From an uncultured Treponema sp. (lineage in GTDB: Bacteria > Spirochaetota > Spirochaetia > Treponematales > Treponemataceae): a stretch of 64,000 bases of DNA. Made by a program: the position numbers and the translations under genes. Below are positions 38,052 through 46,411 of this stretch, in pieces; within the stretch, counting starts at the first letter, position 1, and the number at the start of each line of letters is the position of its first letter. Under the pieces are notes generated by a model. That model worked only from the letters and a program-made list of their open reading frames with translations, made no database searches and was not told where the DNA came from. The stretch lies in contig CAMWTK010000003.1 in assembly GCA_947177175.1 (NCBI GenBank), positions 1 through 64,000 on the forward strand. Reading direction: 5' to 3'.

Positions 38052-40112
38052 TTACGGTGCTGTTTCCTGCGGAGTTGCCTTTGCCGCCGCGTCCGCGCCT
38101 TCGGTTTTTGCGCTGGCCTCTTTCTGCTTCTGCACGGCGGCTTTTACCGCGTCCGCAAACAGTTTGTTCTGGTCGCTGCGGAGCGGCACGCTGAACGCCG
38201 GACCGCCGTCTTTTTCGTTGATGCGGTAGATTTTTGACGAATCCGTAGAATACGCGGGGCTGTCCTTGCTGTTGATCCACCAGTCGAGCACGGAAAGGAC
38301 GCATGCGGCATATTTGATGAGGTTCGCGTTCGTGGCGGCCGTTTCCTTGTCGCCGCGCTTTGCGCCCAGCAGCACGTCCATGCGCTTGGAGACGATGTTC
38401 GGAATATCGAATTCGTAGCGATCCCACGGATTCGCCACGCCGACGACCGTGCCTTTATCCTTTGCCGCGTTGTCCGCGCCCTGCGACATGGCGAGGAATG
38501 CGTTTTTGAGGAATTTTACGCGCAGGCAGAGCGGCCGTTGCTTGCTGTCGTTGTTCGGCTTTTCCAGCAGCAGCTGCTCAAATTCAAAGTGCGGCAAAAA
38601 GTTGTATTTTGTCTGCCACAGCAGCGACATAATCAGTTTTTTGCCGGGCGTGCTCGACTTGAATTCGTTTTTAGTGTACTGTTTGTTCACCAGCTCCAGC
38701 AACTCGTCCAGATAGTTTTTCTCAAAGATGATTTCGCGGTAGGCAGACCATTCGTTGAGCGCGACGGCAAGCGTATCCTTGTCCGAGTTGTCGTCCTCAG
38801 GCTCTTTGGAGAACTGAATGTTGCGGCAGCCCTGGAAAATATCTTCCGAAATGTGCAGCAATACCATGGTAATCATCAGCGGGTTTTCGGGCGCGATGAC
38901 GTTGTAGCCGTCGTCAAAATCGTACATCGGCTCAAAATAGGGGAACATATCGGGCATAGTCTCAAGCTGATTGAATCCCGCCTGCGGGAACAGCGTGTTC
39001 AGTAAATTCAGCCCCGCCCGCACCATGTCGTCCGTCGGTCCGGGTTTCTGCGCTTCTTGCTTTTCTTCGTTCTCTTCGGTTTTCTCCGCGTCCTCTGCCT
39101 GTCCGTCGTCCGCCTGTGCCGTCTGCTCGCCTTTTTTCTGCGGCAGCAGCAGGTCGAATTTATTGATGCCCAAGAAACTGAAAATCGCGCTCGTCTGATT
39201 CATGAAGAAATAGGGGAACGCTTCGTATTTCTGGCTGCACATGCGCATGAGCAGCGGGTACAGTCCTTTGATGACTTGCGTGTACACGTGCAGCCATTCC
39301 GTCAGTGCTTCTTTTGACAGCTTGAGCAAGCGCGGCTGCTCCGCCTTGGGATATTTTATCAAATCCGCGTACACGTCTTTTATCAGGTTGGGAATGTTCG
39401 TCTCGCCCAGGTAATAAATCTTGAGCATGTCGCGGTAGACTGCCTTTATGAAGGGCGACATCATGCCGACGGTCACGGTATCGGCATGCGTCTGCAAATC
39501 GACGAGCAGCGTCCGGTACGTGCTCAGCGTCCAGTTGCCGATGGCGCGCAGCAGGCGGAATTTGTCGTGCTCCTCGTTCATGATTTTTGCCTTGTACGAA
39601 TCGGGCGCGAGTTGCACGAGCGTCTTGACGGACGCGGCGAGTGCCTGAATGTGGTCAACGTCCGCCTTGAGCGAAAACTCGACAAAGCTCTTGCTCACCA
39701 GCTCCGTGCCGTTTTTCTTGAATTTGCGCACAAAGTTGAAGATGCCGTAGTTCTGCTTGATTTTGTAGTCGTCGTTCATCATCAGCTTGTCCATCTTCGC
39801 GGCTTCTTTCGCCGGAATTTCGGGCAAACCGCCCACGCTGACGGCTTTTTTCTGCGTCTCCGTTGCCGGGGGTCGTGCACTTGGCGCGCCGCTTATGCTG
39901 GCCGCGGACTTTCCCGTGGCGCGGTGCGCGTAGGTGGGTGCTTTTTTGGGAAATGCGTCATAGTTAATCGGCGTGGATTTTTCGGTAAAGACTTCGCCGC
40001 CGAGCACTTTTGCCATGCGCGCGGCTTCTTCCGTGGAAATGCTCCCGATGTTGCGGCGGGTGTTGTCCAGTGTGCCCGGCTCCCATTTTGCCTGCGGTCT
40101 TCCGTCGTTCAT
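38052..40112 (-). CDS. Large (686 aa) conserved-looking hypothetical protein without recognisable domain
   Basis: Long ORF with low-complexity acidic/Ala-rich linkers and helical blocks. Confidence 0.7.
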   Translation of the reverse strand: MNDGRPQAKWEPGTLDNTRRNIGSISTEEAARMAKVLGGEVFTEKSTPINYDAFPKKAPTYAHRATGKSAASISGAPSARPPATETQKKAVSVGGLPEIPAKEAAKMDKLMMNDDYKIKQNYGIFNFVRKFKKNGTELVSKSFVEFSLKADVDHIQALAASVKTLVQLAPDSYKAKIMNEEHDKFRLLRAIGNWTLSTYRTLLVDLQTHADTVTVGMMSPFIKAVYRDMLKIYYLGETNIPNLIKDVYADLIKYPKAEQPRLLKLSKEALTEWLHVYTQVIKGLYPLLMRMCSQKYEAFPYFFMNQTSAIFSFLGINKFDLLLPQKKGEQTAQADDGQAEDAEKTEENEEKQEAQKPGPTDDMVRAGLNLLNTLFPQAGFNQLETMPDMFPYFEPMYDFDDGYNVIAPENPLMITMVLLHISEDIFQGCRNIQFSKEPEDDNSDKDTLAVALNEWSAYREIIFEKNYLDELLELVNKQYTKNEFKSSTPGKKLIMSLLWQTKYNFLPHFEFEQLLLEKPNNDSKQRPLCLRVKFLKNAFLAMSQGADNAAKDKGTVVGVANPWDRYEFDIPNIVSKRMDVLLGAKRGDKETAATNANLIKYAACVLSVLDWWINSKDSPAYSTDSSKIYRINEKDGGPAFSVPLRSDQNKLFADAVKAAVQKQKEASAKTEGADAAAKATPQETAP

Positions 40113-40126
40113 TCCGTTCCCCCGGT

Positions 40127-41197
40127 TTACAGACGAAGCATCTGCTTGCGGACAATGCCTTCAAAATTGTGCAGCACAACCGGCTCATTGTCCTTTGTCT
40201 TGAGCACGCCCTCAAATTTGCCGAGAATCGTGTGCACCTGCGTCCGTGCCACAAAAAACGAGTTGTCGCGGAAATGGTCGGAGCAAGGCGTGAACGTCAA
40301 ATCGACCATGTTTTCCGTGTCCTGAATGACCCAGTTTTCTGCAAGCCCGAACGAATGGGTAATCACCACGGGCGGAAGCGGCGTGCCGTGTCCGTCTACA
40401 AACAAAAGATTTTCGTTTATAGTATCACTATCGACCGATTCTTCTGCCTGCATGACGATTTTAAACGACACGTGCCGGTCGCCGACCGTTCCCGTTGCCA
40501 GGCAGATTTCGCAGGCAGAAATGAAATTATAATACGAACGGTTGATGTTCAGCAGCGCGTCGCCGTCCGTCTTTTCCATGGGAACGGCTTCGCCATGCTT
40601 GTTCTTTTCCAATGAAAGCGCGCCGTGAATTGCCGCGGCGCAGGTATACGTGGCATTGCACCGGCTTCTGGTGGGCGAAGGAACGACCGCCGTCATCTCG
40701 CACGTGTGCGGCCCGCGGAAATGCGCCAGAAACGCCGCATTTGCCGCCGGGCGCGCCGAATCCCCTTGCATGTTAAAAATGAGCGAAAGGCGGTCGCGGT
40801 CATGATCCCAGCTGACCCTGATGTACCGTTTCTTGCGGAACGTCGCGCAGTAGCCGGCGACAAGGCTGTGCGGAATAAAACGACGGCGCGGTCCCATGAA
40901 CGAACGGTACGCGTATTTCCGCCCCGTCTCCTTGTTCCAGAAAAGGACTTCCGCGTAGCCGAATATTTTTTGGTCAAAGAATTCCACCGTGCCGATATAC
41001 GAACCGATACTGAACGTGAACAACAGCGAACTTCTGATGCGGATATTGGTGAGGACATACGGAAATGGAATGCCGCCAAACGGAGCGTGCATATTACGGA
41101 TGTCAAGCCGCTGCGGGAATCCCGCGAACGTCCCGAACATGCACGCGCCATGCTGAATAATCCGCTCCGGCGGCTCTGTCACTGGCCGTGAATACAA
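40127..41197 (-). CDS. DUF2804 family protein, probable TTG start
   Basis: YAYRSFMGPRRRFIPHSLVAGYCATFRKKRYIRVSWDHDRDRLSLIFNM; aggaagg SD before TTG at 41197. Confidence 0.7.
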   Translation of the reverse strand: MYSRPVTEPPERIIQHGACMFGTFAGFPQRLDIRNMHAPFGGIPFPYVLTNIRIRSSLLFTFSIGSYIGTVEFFDQKIFGYAEVLFWNKETGRKYAYRSFMGPRRRFIPHSLVAGYCATFRKKRYIRVSWDHDRDRLSLIFNMQGDSARPAANAAFLAHFRGPHTCEMTAVVPSPTRSRCNATYTCAAAIHGALSLEKNKHGEAVPMEKTDGDALLNINRSYYNFISACEICLATGTVGDRHVSFKIVMQAEESVDSDTINENLLFVDGHGTPLPPVVITHSFGLAENWVIQDTENMVDLTFTPCSDHFRDNSFFVARTQVHTILGKFEGVLKTKDNEPVVLHNFEGIVRKQMLRL

Positions 41198-41312
41198 TGC
41201 AACCTTCCTGCCGCTATTATAACGGAAGATTTTGCCGAGCGCAACTAAAATGCGGGCAGTCAGCCACACGCCGTCCGCCTGGTATCTGACGGCGGATTTC
41301 TTTCCAATCTGC

Positions 41313-41342
41313 TTGACACCGTTCGGCATTATGCACTAGAAT
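41313..41342 (+). promoter_or_regulatory. sigma70-like promoter of the small-RNA candidate
   Basis: TTGACA 41313-41318, 18 bp, TAGAAT 41337-41342. Confidence 0.65.
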
Positions 41343-41348
41343 ATCGTT

Positions 41349-41447
41349 AGCTTGTAAAAAGCTGATAAACTCTCTCCGATGTCCACTTCGGTGGACGGCG
41401 TGGGATTTTTGAATGCGTTGCGTTCAGAAATCCCACGTTTTTTTTTT
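41349..41447 (+). ncRNA. Candidate orphan small RNA (~99 nt)
   Basis: Starts 7 nt after TAGAAT; hairpins agctt-gtaaa-aagct and gtccac-ttcg-gtggac; ends in the T10 terminator. Confidence 0.55.
41399..41447 (+). terminator. Strong rho-independent terminator
   Basis: cgtgggatttttgaa/ttcagaaatcccacg 15-bp stem (one mismatch) followed by T10. Confidence 0.85.
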
Positions 41448-41549
41448 CAAAGCCAGAAAATAATGTTTTTATGCGCGCAAGGACGCATCTGCCGATACGA
41501 ACCGTGTAGGCTGCTGGCGAAAATAATCACGCTGTTTTCGCTGCCGTTT

Positions 41550-42431
41550 TTATTCGTGCGTCGGGGTATGTTGATTGTAATAATGCGTGTTCGGCGGCAC
41601 GGACGCGGTGACCCAGGTGTTGCCGCCAATCGTGCTGCCCCTGCCGATGACGGTTTCGCCGCCCAAAATCGTGGCGTTCGCGTAAATCGTCACGTCGTCT
41701 TCAATAGTAGGGTGTCGTTTTTTGTTCATCAGTGCCTTGGTTACGCTCAGCGCGCCCAAGGTCACGCCCTGGTACACCTTGACGTTGTTCCCGATGATGG
41801 TCGTCTCGCCGATGACGATGCCCGTTCCGTGGTCGATGAAAAAGCGTTCGCCGATCGTCGCGCCCGGATGGATGTCTATGCCCGTCCTGCCGTGGATATA
41901 TTCGGTCATAATGCGCGGAATGACGGTCACGCCGTTCGTGTGCAGGAAGTGCGCCACGCGGTAGACCGTAATCGCGTCAAGTCCGGGGTAGGAGACGATA
42001 ACCTCTTCGTCGTTCCGCGCCGCCGGGTCTCCCGCAAAAATGGCCTGCGTGTCCAAATGAATGAGGCGGCGCAGTTCGGGGATTTCGTCGATGAGCGCGA
42101 TTGCCGTTTTTTCGGCAAGCCCGAAGCAGTGGGAGGTCTTTGCCGCGTCCCCCGAGCCGTCCTTTTTGCTCACTTCATAGACGAGCGCTTTCTGGATTTC
42201 TTTGGTGAGCATGGCGATAATGCGGTTGATTCGCTGCCCGGTGACATAGCGCAGGTTGCTTTCGTCCACGGTCTCTGCGGTTTTGTAGCCCGGATTGATG
42301 AGGCTCTGCAAGTCGTGCACCACGGCGACCACGTTCTCCCGGTTGGGAAAATTGTCCGCTCCGGCGCAGTTGATGCCGCCGTATGCCTCGTAGGAGGCGA
42401 GAATCCGTTCCACCTGTTCGTCTATGCCCAT
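41550..42431 (-). CDS. Serine O-acetyltransferase (EpsC/CysE type)
   Basis: [49 protein letters not shown]. Confidence 0.92.
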   Translation of the reverse strand: MGIDEQVERILASYEAYGGINCAGADNFPNRENVVAVVHDLQSLINPGYKTAETVDESNLRYVTGQRINRIIAMLTKEIQKALVYEVSKKDGSGDAAKTSHCFGLAEKTAIALIDEIPELRRLIHLDTQAIFAGDPAARNDEEVIVSYPGLDAITVYRVAHFLHTNGVTVIPRIMTEYIHGRTGIDIHPGATIGERFFIDHGTGIVIGETTIIGNNVKVYQGVTLGALSVTKALMNKKRHPTIEDDVTIYANATILGGETVIGRGSTIGGNTWVTASVPPNTHYYNQHTPTHE

Positions 42432-42605
42432 CGTGTCTCCTCGTGCTTTAAGACGATACCATAATTGGGCGGAAAACGCTAGGGGAGAATCCGCCGAATT
42501 CCCGCGCGGCCTTGTGAGCGCGGGCGGAGCGGGATTCCGTTTCAATATTTTGCGTTGCCATGGTGATGAATATTATCAAGTTGTTGATAAAAGACCGTGC
42601 TTCCC

Positions 42606-42634
42606 TTGACTAAAATCGCTCGGTTAGGTATAGT
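42606..42634 (+). promoter_or_regulatory. Promoter of the tRNA-Thr/rpmG/tRNA-Trp/secE/nusG operon
   Basis: TTGACT-17-TATAGT. Confidence 0.7.
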
Positions 42635-42662
42635 GTTAGAACACGTCATTATCTGCGTGTAT

Positions 42663-42735
42663 GCTCTTGTAGCTCAGTTGGTAGAGCACCGCATTGGTAG
42701 TGCGGAGGTCAGCGGTCCGATTCCGCTCGGGAGCT
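42663..42735 (+). tRNA. tRNA-Thr(GGT)
   Basis: GCTCTTG/CGGGAGC acceptor, CCGCA-TTGGTAG-TGCGG anticodon arm. Confidence 0.95.
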
Positions 42736-42764
42736 GTGAGATTTTTCAATCTTAGGAGAATAGT

Positions 42765-42941
42765 ATGGGCAGCAAAAAAAAGACAGCGATTGATATTATC
42801 GCGCTTCAGTGTACGGAATGCAAGCGCAAGAACTACACGACGACCAAAAACCGCAAGAATATTCAGGGCAAACTGGAAAAGAACAAGTACTGCCCGTTCT
42901 GCCGCAAAGAGATTTTGCACAAAGAGACAAAAGCAAAGTAA
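42765..42941 (+). CDS. rpmG: Ribosomal protein L33
   Basis: [58 protein letters not shown] (58 aa, missed by the ORF track). Confidence 0.95.
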   Translation: MGSKKKTAIDIIALQCTECKRKNYTTTKNRKNIQGKLEKNKYCPFCRKEILHKETKAK

Positions 42942-42977
42942 ATCACGCTGCCGGTTTGCGGCGGCTTGAGATAGTTT

Positions 42978-43050
42978 AGGCCTGTAGTTCAGTTGGTAGA
43001 GCATCGGTCTCCAAAACCGAGTGTCGCGGGTTCAAATCCTGCCGGGCCTG
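42978..43050 (+). tRNA. tRNA-Trp(CCA)
   Basis: AGGCCTG/CGGGCCT acceptor, TCGGT-CTCCAAA-ACCGA anticodon arm. Confidence 0.95.
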
Positions 43051-43098
43051 TATAATAGGACGGGGCGTTTTTGCCGCGTTTTGCGAGCGAGGGTAGTT

Positions 43099-43278
43099 AT
43101 GGCAAAAGTAATGGGATTTTTTAAAGAGTGCGGCGCCGAATTGCGCAAAGTCGTGTGGCCGACGCGCGACGACGTGGTGTCTTCGGTGAAAGTCGTTATC
43201 ATCTCTACGATTATTATTGCGGTTATTCTCGGTGCGCTTGACCTGTTGTTTACGACGGGTATGCGTTTGGTGTTCTAG
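43099..43278 (+). CDS. secE: Preprotein translocase subunit SecE
   Basis: FFKECGAELRKVVWPTRDDVVSS; single TM. Confidence 0.95.
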   Translation: MAKVMGFFKECGAELRKVVWPTRDDVVSSVKVVIISTIIIAVILGALDLLFTTGMRLVF

Positions 43279-43287
43279 GATCGGCAG

Positions 43288-43848
43288 ATGGCAAAAAACT
43301 GGTACATCGTCCATACGTACACCGGCTACGAAAGCAAGATTGAGCGCACGGTCCGGCAGATGCTTGAGACGGGCGACTTGGACGCAAACGTAGTGTGCGA
43401 CGTAAAAGTCCCGGTGGAAGAAATCATCGAGATTAAGGACGGAAAGAAAAAGTCCCGCAAGAACAAATTCCTGCCCGGCTATATTATGATGGAGCTGGAT
43501 TTGCCGGAGATCGGCTGGAAAGACGTGTGCGGGGCTGTCCGCCGTGTTCAAGGCGTGACGGGCTTTGTGGGGACGAATCCCAACGAGCGTCCGCGTCCTA
43601 TTTCGGGCGACGAGGCGAAAAACCTGCTGCAAAAATCGGGCGACATCAAGGGCGAGAAAGTCGCGCGCGTGGTGCAGTTCTACGAGGTGGGCGATCAGGT
43701 CAAGATTACTGACGGTCCGTTCGCCACGTTCAGCGGCACGGTTGAGGAAATCAACATGGAGCGGAGCAAGTTGCGCGTTATGGTGCAGATTTTCGGCCGT
43801 GCGACGCCCGTGGAAGTGGATTTGATGCAGGTCGAGAAATTGGTCTGA
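43288..43848 (+). CDS. nusG: Transcription antitermination factor NusG
   Basis: NWYIVHTYTGYE ... LPGYIMMELDL ... VKITDGPFATFSGTVEEI. Confidence 0.97.
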   Translation: MAKNWYIVHTYTGYESKIERTVRQMLETGDLDANVVCDVKVPVEEIIEIKDGKKKSRKNKFLPGYIMMELDLPEIGWKDVCGAVRRVQGVTGFVGTNPNERPRPISGDEAKNLLQKSGDIKGEKVARVVQFYEVGDQVKITDGPFATFSGTVEEINMERSKLRVMVQIFGRATPVEVDLMQVEKLV

Positions 43849-43865
43849 TTCGTGCGGAGGGTTTC

Positions 43866-43899
43866 ATACCCCGACGCTCGCGTCGAGGTATGTTGATTG
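43866..43899 (+). repeat. Hairpin plus dispersed 20-mer (GCGTCGRGGTATGTTGATTG)
   Basis: ataccccgacg-ctcg-cgtcgaggtat; related copies at 41558-41577 and 19537-19555. Confidence 0.6.
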
Positions 43900-44031
43900 A
43901 AAAACGCATAGTTTTGGGTGCTTGGGCATCCATTCCTATACTTTGGGAGAAGCGCATATCCGTTGGATACAGGCACTTCGCTAGAACGGACGGTTATAGT
44001 CCGATTCATCACCAAATAAAGGAGCTACAAC

Positions 44032-44466
44032 ATGGCTACAAAAAAGGTTACGGCTGTCATCAAATTGCAGTGTCCTGCGGGGGCTGCGACTCCTGCCCCG
44101 CCGATTGGTCCTGCGCTTGGTCCGCACGGCGTGAGCGCGCCGAAGTTCGTGCAGGAATTCAATGACAGAACAAAGTCAATGGAAAAGGGACTGATTATCC
44201 CGGTCGTTATTACGGTCTATCAGGACAAGTCCTACACGTTCATTCTGAAAACGCCACCGGCTGCGGTGCTTATCAAAAAAGCGCTCAAACTGGACAAAGG
44301 TTCGGGCAACCCGCTCCGCGACAAGGTGGGTAAACTGACGCAGGCGCAGCTGGAAGAAATCGCAAAGACGAAAATGCCCGATGTGAATGCGAACGACCTT
44401 GAAGCGGCAAAGAAAATCATTGCCGGTACTGCGCGCAGTATGGGTGTTGAAGTGGAGGCGAACTAA
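44032..44466 (+). CDS. rplK: Ribosomal protein L11
   Basis: [29 protein letters not shown]. Confidence 0.97.
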   Translation: MATKKVTAVIKLQCPAGAATPAPPIGPALGPHGVSAPKFVQEFNDRTKSMEKGLIIPVVITVYQDKSYTFILKTPPAAVLIKKALKLDKGSGNPLRDKVGKLTQAQLEEIAKTKMPDVNANDLEAAKKIIAGTARSMGVEVEAN

Positions 44467-45149
44467 TGAAACGCGGAAAGAATTATCGTGCTGCGCTGGC
44501 TAAGTATGACCCCCAGCAGCACTATGATGTGGCAAAGGCCTGCGAAGTGGTCAAGGATTTGCATTATGTCAAATTTGATGAGACGGTAGAGGCGCATATT
44601 TCGCTCAAGCTCAGCAAAAGCCAGACGGTTCGTGACACGTTGGTGTTTCCGAATCAGTTCCGCGGCGAAAAAAAAGTGCTCGTGTTCTGCCGCGACGAAC
44701 GCGCGAAAGAGGCGTTGGATGCCGGTGCGACCTATGCCGGCGCGCAGGAATATATTGACAAGGTAAAAGGCGGCTGGCTTGATTTTGACGTTGCCGTCGC
44801 AACGCCTGACATGATGAAAGATGTCGGTCGTTTGGGTATGGTGTTGGGGCGCAAAGGCTTGATGCCGAACCCGAAGACGGGAACGGTTACGAATGATATT
44901 GTCGCCGCGATCGGTGAGCTGAAAAAAGGTCGTACCGAGTACCGTGCGGACAAGACGGGCATCGTGCATATTGCCGTGGGCAAGGTTTCTATGGACGCGG
45001 CAAAAGTTGCGGAGAATGTTTCGGCATTGCTTTCTGAAATCGTCCGCAAAAAGCCGTCGGACGCAAAGGCGGACTTTGTTCGTTCTGTGTCGGTCAGCTC
45101 GTCAATGGGACCCGGCGTATGGGTAGACTTTAAACAGGAGGATAAATAA
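44466..45149 (+). CDS. rplA: Ribosomal protein L1
   Basis: LGRKGLMPNPKTGTVTNDI. Confidence 0.97.
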   Translation: MKRGKNYRAALAKYDPQQHYDVAKACEVVKDLHYVKFDETVEAHISLKLSKSQTVRDTLVFPNQFRGEKKVLVFCRDERAKEALDAGATYAGAQEYIDKVKGGWLDFDVAVATPDMMKDVGRLGMVLGRKGLMPNPKTGTVTNDIVAAIGELKKGRTEYRADKTGIVHIAVGKVSMDAAKVAENVSALLSEIVRKKPSDAKADFVRSVSVSSSMGPGVWVDFKQEDK

Positions 45150-45151
45150 CT

Positions 45152-45667
45152 ATGGCTATCATGGCAAAGAAAATCCAGCCTGCTAAAGCGGAAGCTATCA
45201 AGGCGGCGAAAGAAACGCTGTCTGCGTACAGCGACTATATCTTCGCGGATTATCGCGGTCTGACGGTGGAGCAGATTACGGCTCTGCGCGGCAAGTTGCG
45301 TGAAAAGGAAGCGGCGTTCAAGGTTATCAAGAATACCTTTGCGCGTGTCGCCTTTGAGGAACTGAACATTGAAAACGTCGCCGACTATCTGACGGGGCCG
45401 ACCGCGATTGCGATGGTCAAGGAAGATACGAATGAGGCGGCGAAAATCCTGTATGATTTTGCGAAGGAAGCACCCGCGTTGCAGGTGAAGGGCGGTTATA
45501 TCGGCAGCGAAGTGTACGACGCGGCGAAAGTCGAGGCGTTCTCAAAGGTGCCGGGCAAAAAGCAGCTTATCGCAATGCTTATGTCTGCTATCAACGGACC
45601 GGCGCAGAAGATTGCCGCGACGTTGCAGGCATACGTGGACAAAAAATCAGCAGAAGGCGCGAACTGA
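45152..45667 (+). CDS. rplJ: Ribosomal protein L10
   Basis: FADYRGLTVEQITALRGKLRE; position between L1 and L7/L12. Confidence 0.95.
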   Translation: MAIMAKKIQPAKAEAIKAAKETLSAYSDYIFADYRGLTVEQITALRGKLREKEAAFKVIKNTFARVAFEELNIENVADYLTGPTAIAMVKEDTNEAAKILYDFAKEAPALQVKGGYIGSEVYDAAKVEAFSKVPGKKQLIAMLMSAINGPAQKIAATLQAYVDKKSAEGAN

Positions 45668-45832
45668 CGCTTTCTTTTGATAGGCGCGGTCAGACTTCGT
45701 ATGCTGTCGGACTGTCCGTGCTCCGTCGGCATGTTGTGCCGGCAAACTGACTGCGGGGTGTTCGGCGTAGTTTGCGCCGCCCGCAATAAAACCGGCTTGA
45801 AAAAGCCAATGCCTATTTAAGGAGAAGATAAT

Positions 45833-46210
45833 ATGGCAGCTATCACAAAAGAAGACATTCTTGAAGCAATCGCGAACATGACGGTTCTGGAAGCATCAGA
45901 ACTGGTCAAGGCGATGGAAGAGAAATTCGGCGTTACTGCGGCGGTTGCCGTGGCGGCAGGTCCGGCGGCAGGTCCGGCGGCGGCTGAAGAAGAGCAGTCC
46001 GAATTCACCGTTACGCTCGATTCATTCGACGCGGCAAAGAAAATCCCGGTTATCAAGGCAGTGCGCGAAGTTACGGGTCTTGGTTTGGGCGAGGCAAAAG
46101 CGTTGGTTGAAGGCGCGCCGAAAGAGCTGAAAGCCGGCGTGAGCAAGGCTGACGCGGACGCGATCATCGCGAAAATTACCGAAGCGGGCGGCAAGGCTTC
46201 CAAGAAATAA
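45833..46210 (+). CDS. rplL: Ribosomal protein L7/L12
   Basis: [36 protein letters not shown]. Confidence 0.97.
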   Translation: MAAITKEDILEAIANMTVLEASELVKAMEEKFGVTAAVAVAAGPAAGPAAAEEEQSEFTVTLDSFDAAKKIPVIKAVREVTGLGLGEAKALVEGAPKELKAGVSKADADAIIAKITEAGGKASKK

Positions 46211-46411
46211 CGATTTTTATCCTTTGCGGCGCGCGAGTGGCGCAGAGGAGCATCGTGCAAAGACAGGTTCCGTGCGGGCCTGTTTTTGTGCATATATATA
46301 TTGTTTTTACAACATGCGTTCGGTTTGTGCTGAGTGCGGTGGCCGCAGGTTCTGCGGGTATTCGTATCTTGTAGCAAACGGATACGCAAAATCCTGAGCA
46401 TGAGGTACATG

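Noticed and set aside
41379-42464. 361-aa plus ORF opposite serine acetyltransferase
   Set aside because: Shadow ORF; would also start inside the sRNA/terminator region.
45668-45832. Novel ncRNA between rplJ and rplL
   Set aside because: The spacer has a TGCGGG..CCCGCA hairpin but no separate promoter or terminator; most simply an intra-operon processing or regulatory spacer.
46271-46298. Full terminator between rplL and rpoB
   Set aside because: ACAGG..CCTGT with T5 is weak; partial attenuation before rpoB is a familiar arrangement, so not counted as novel.
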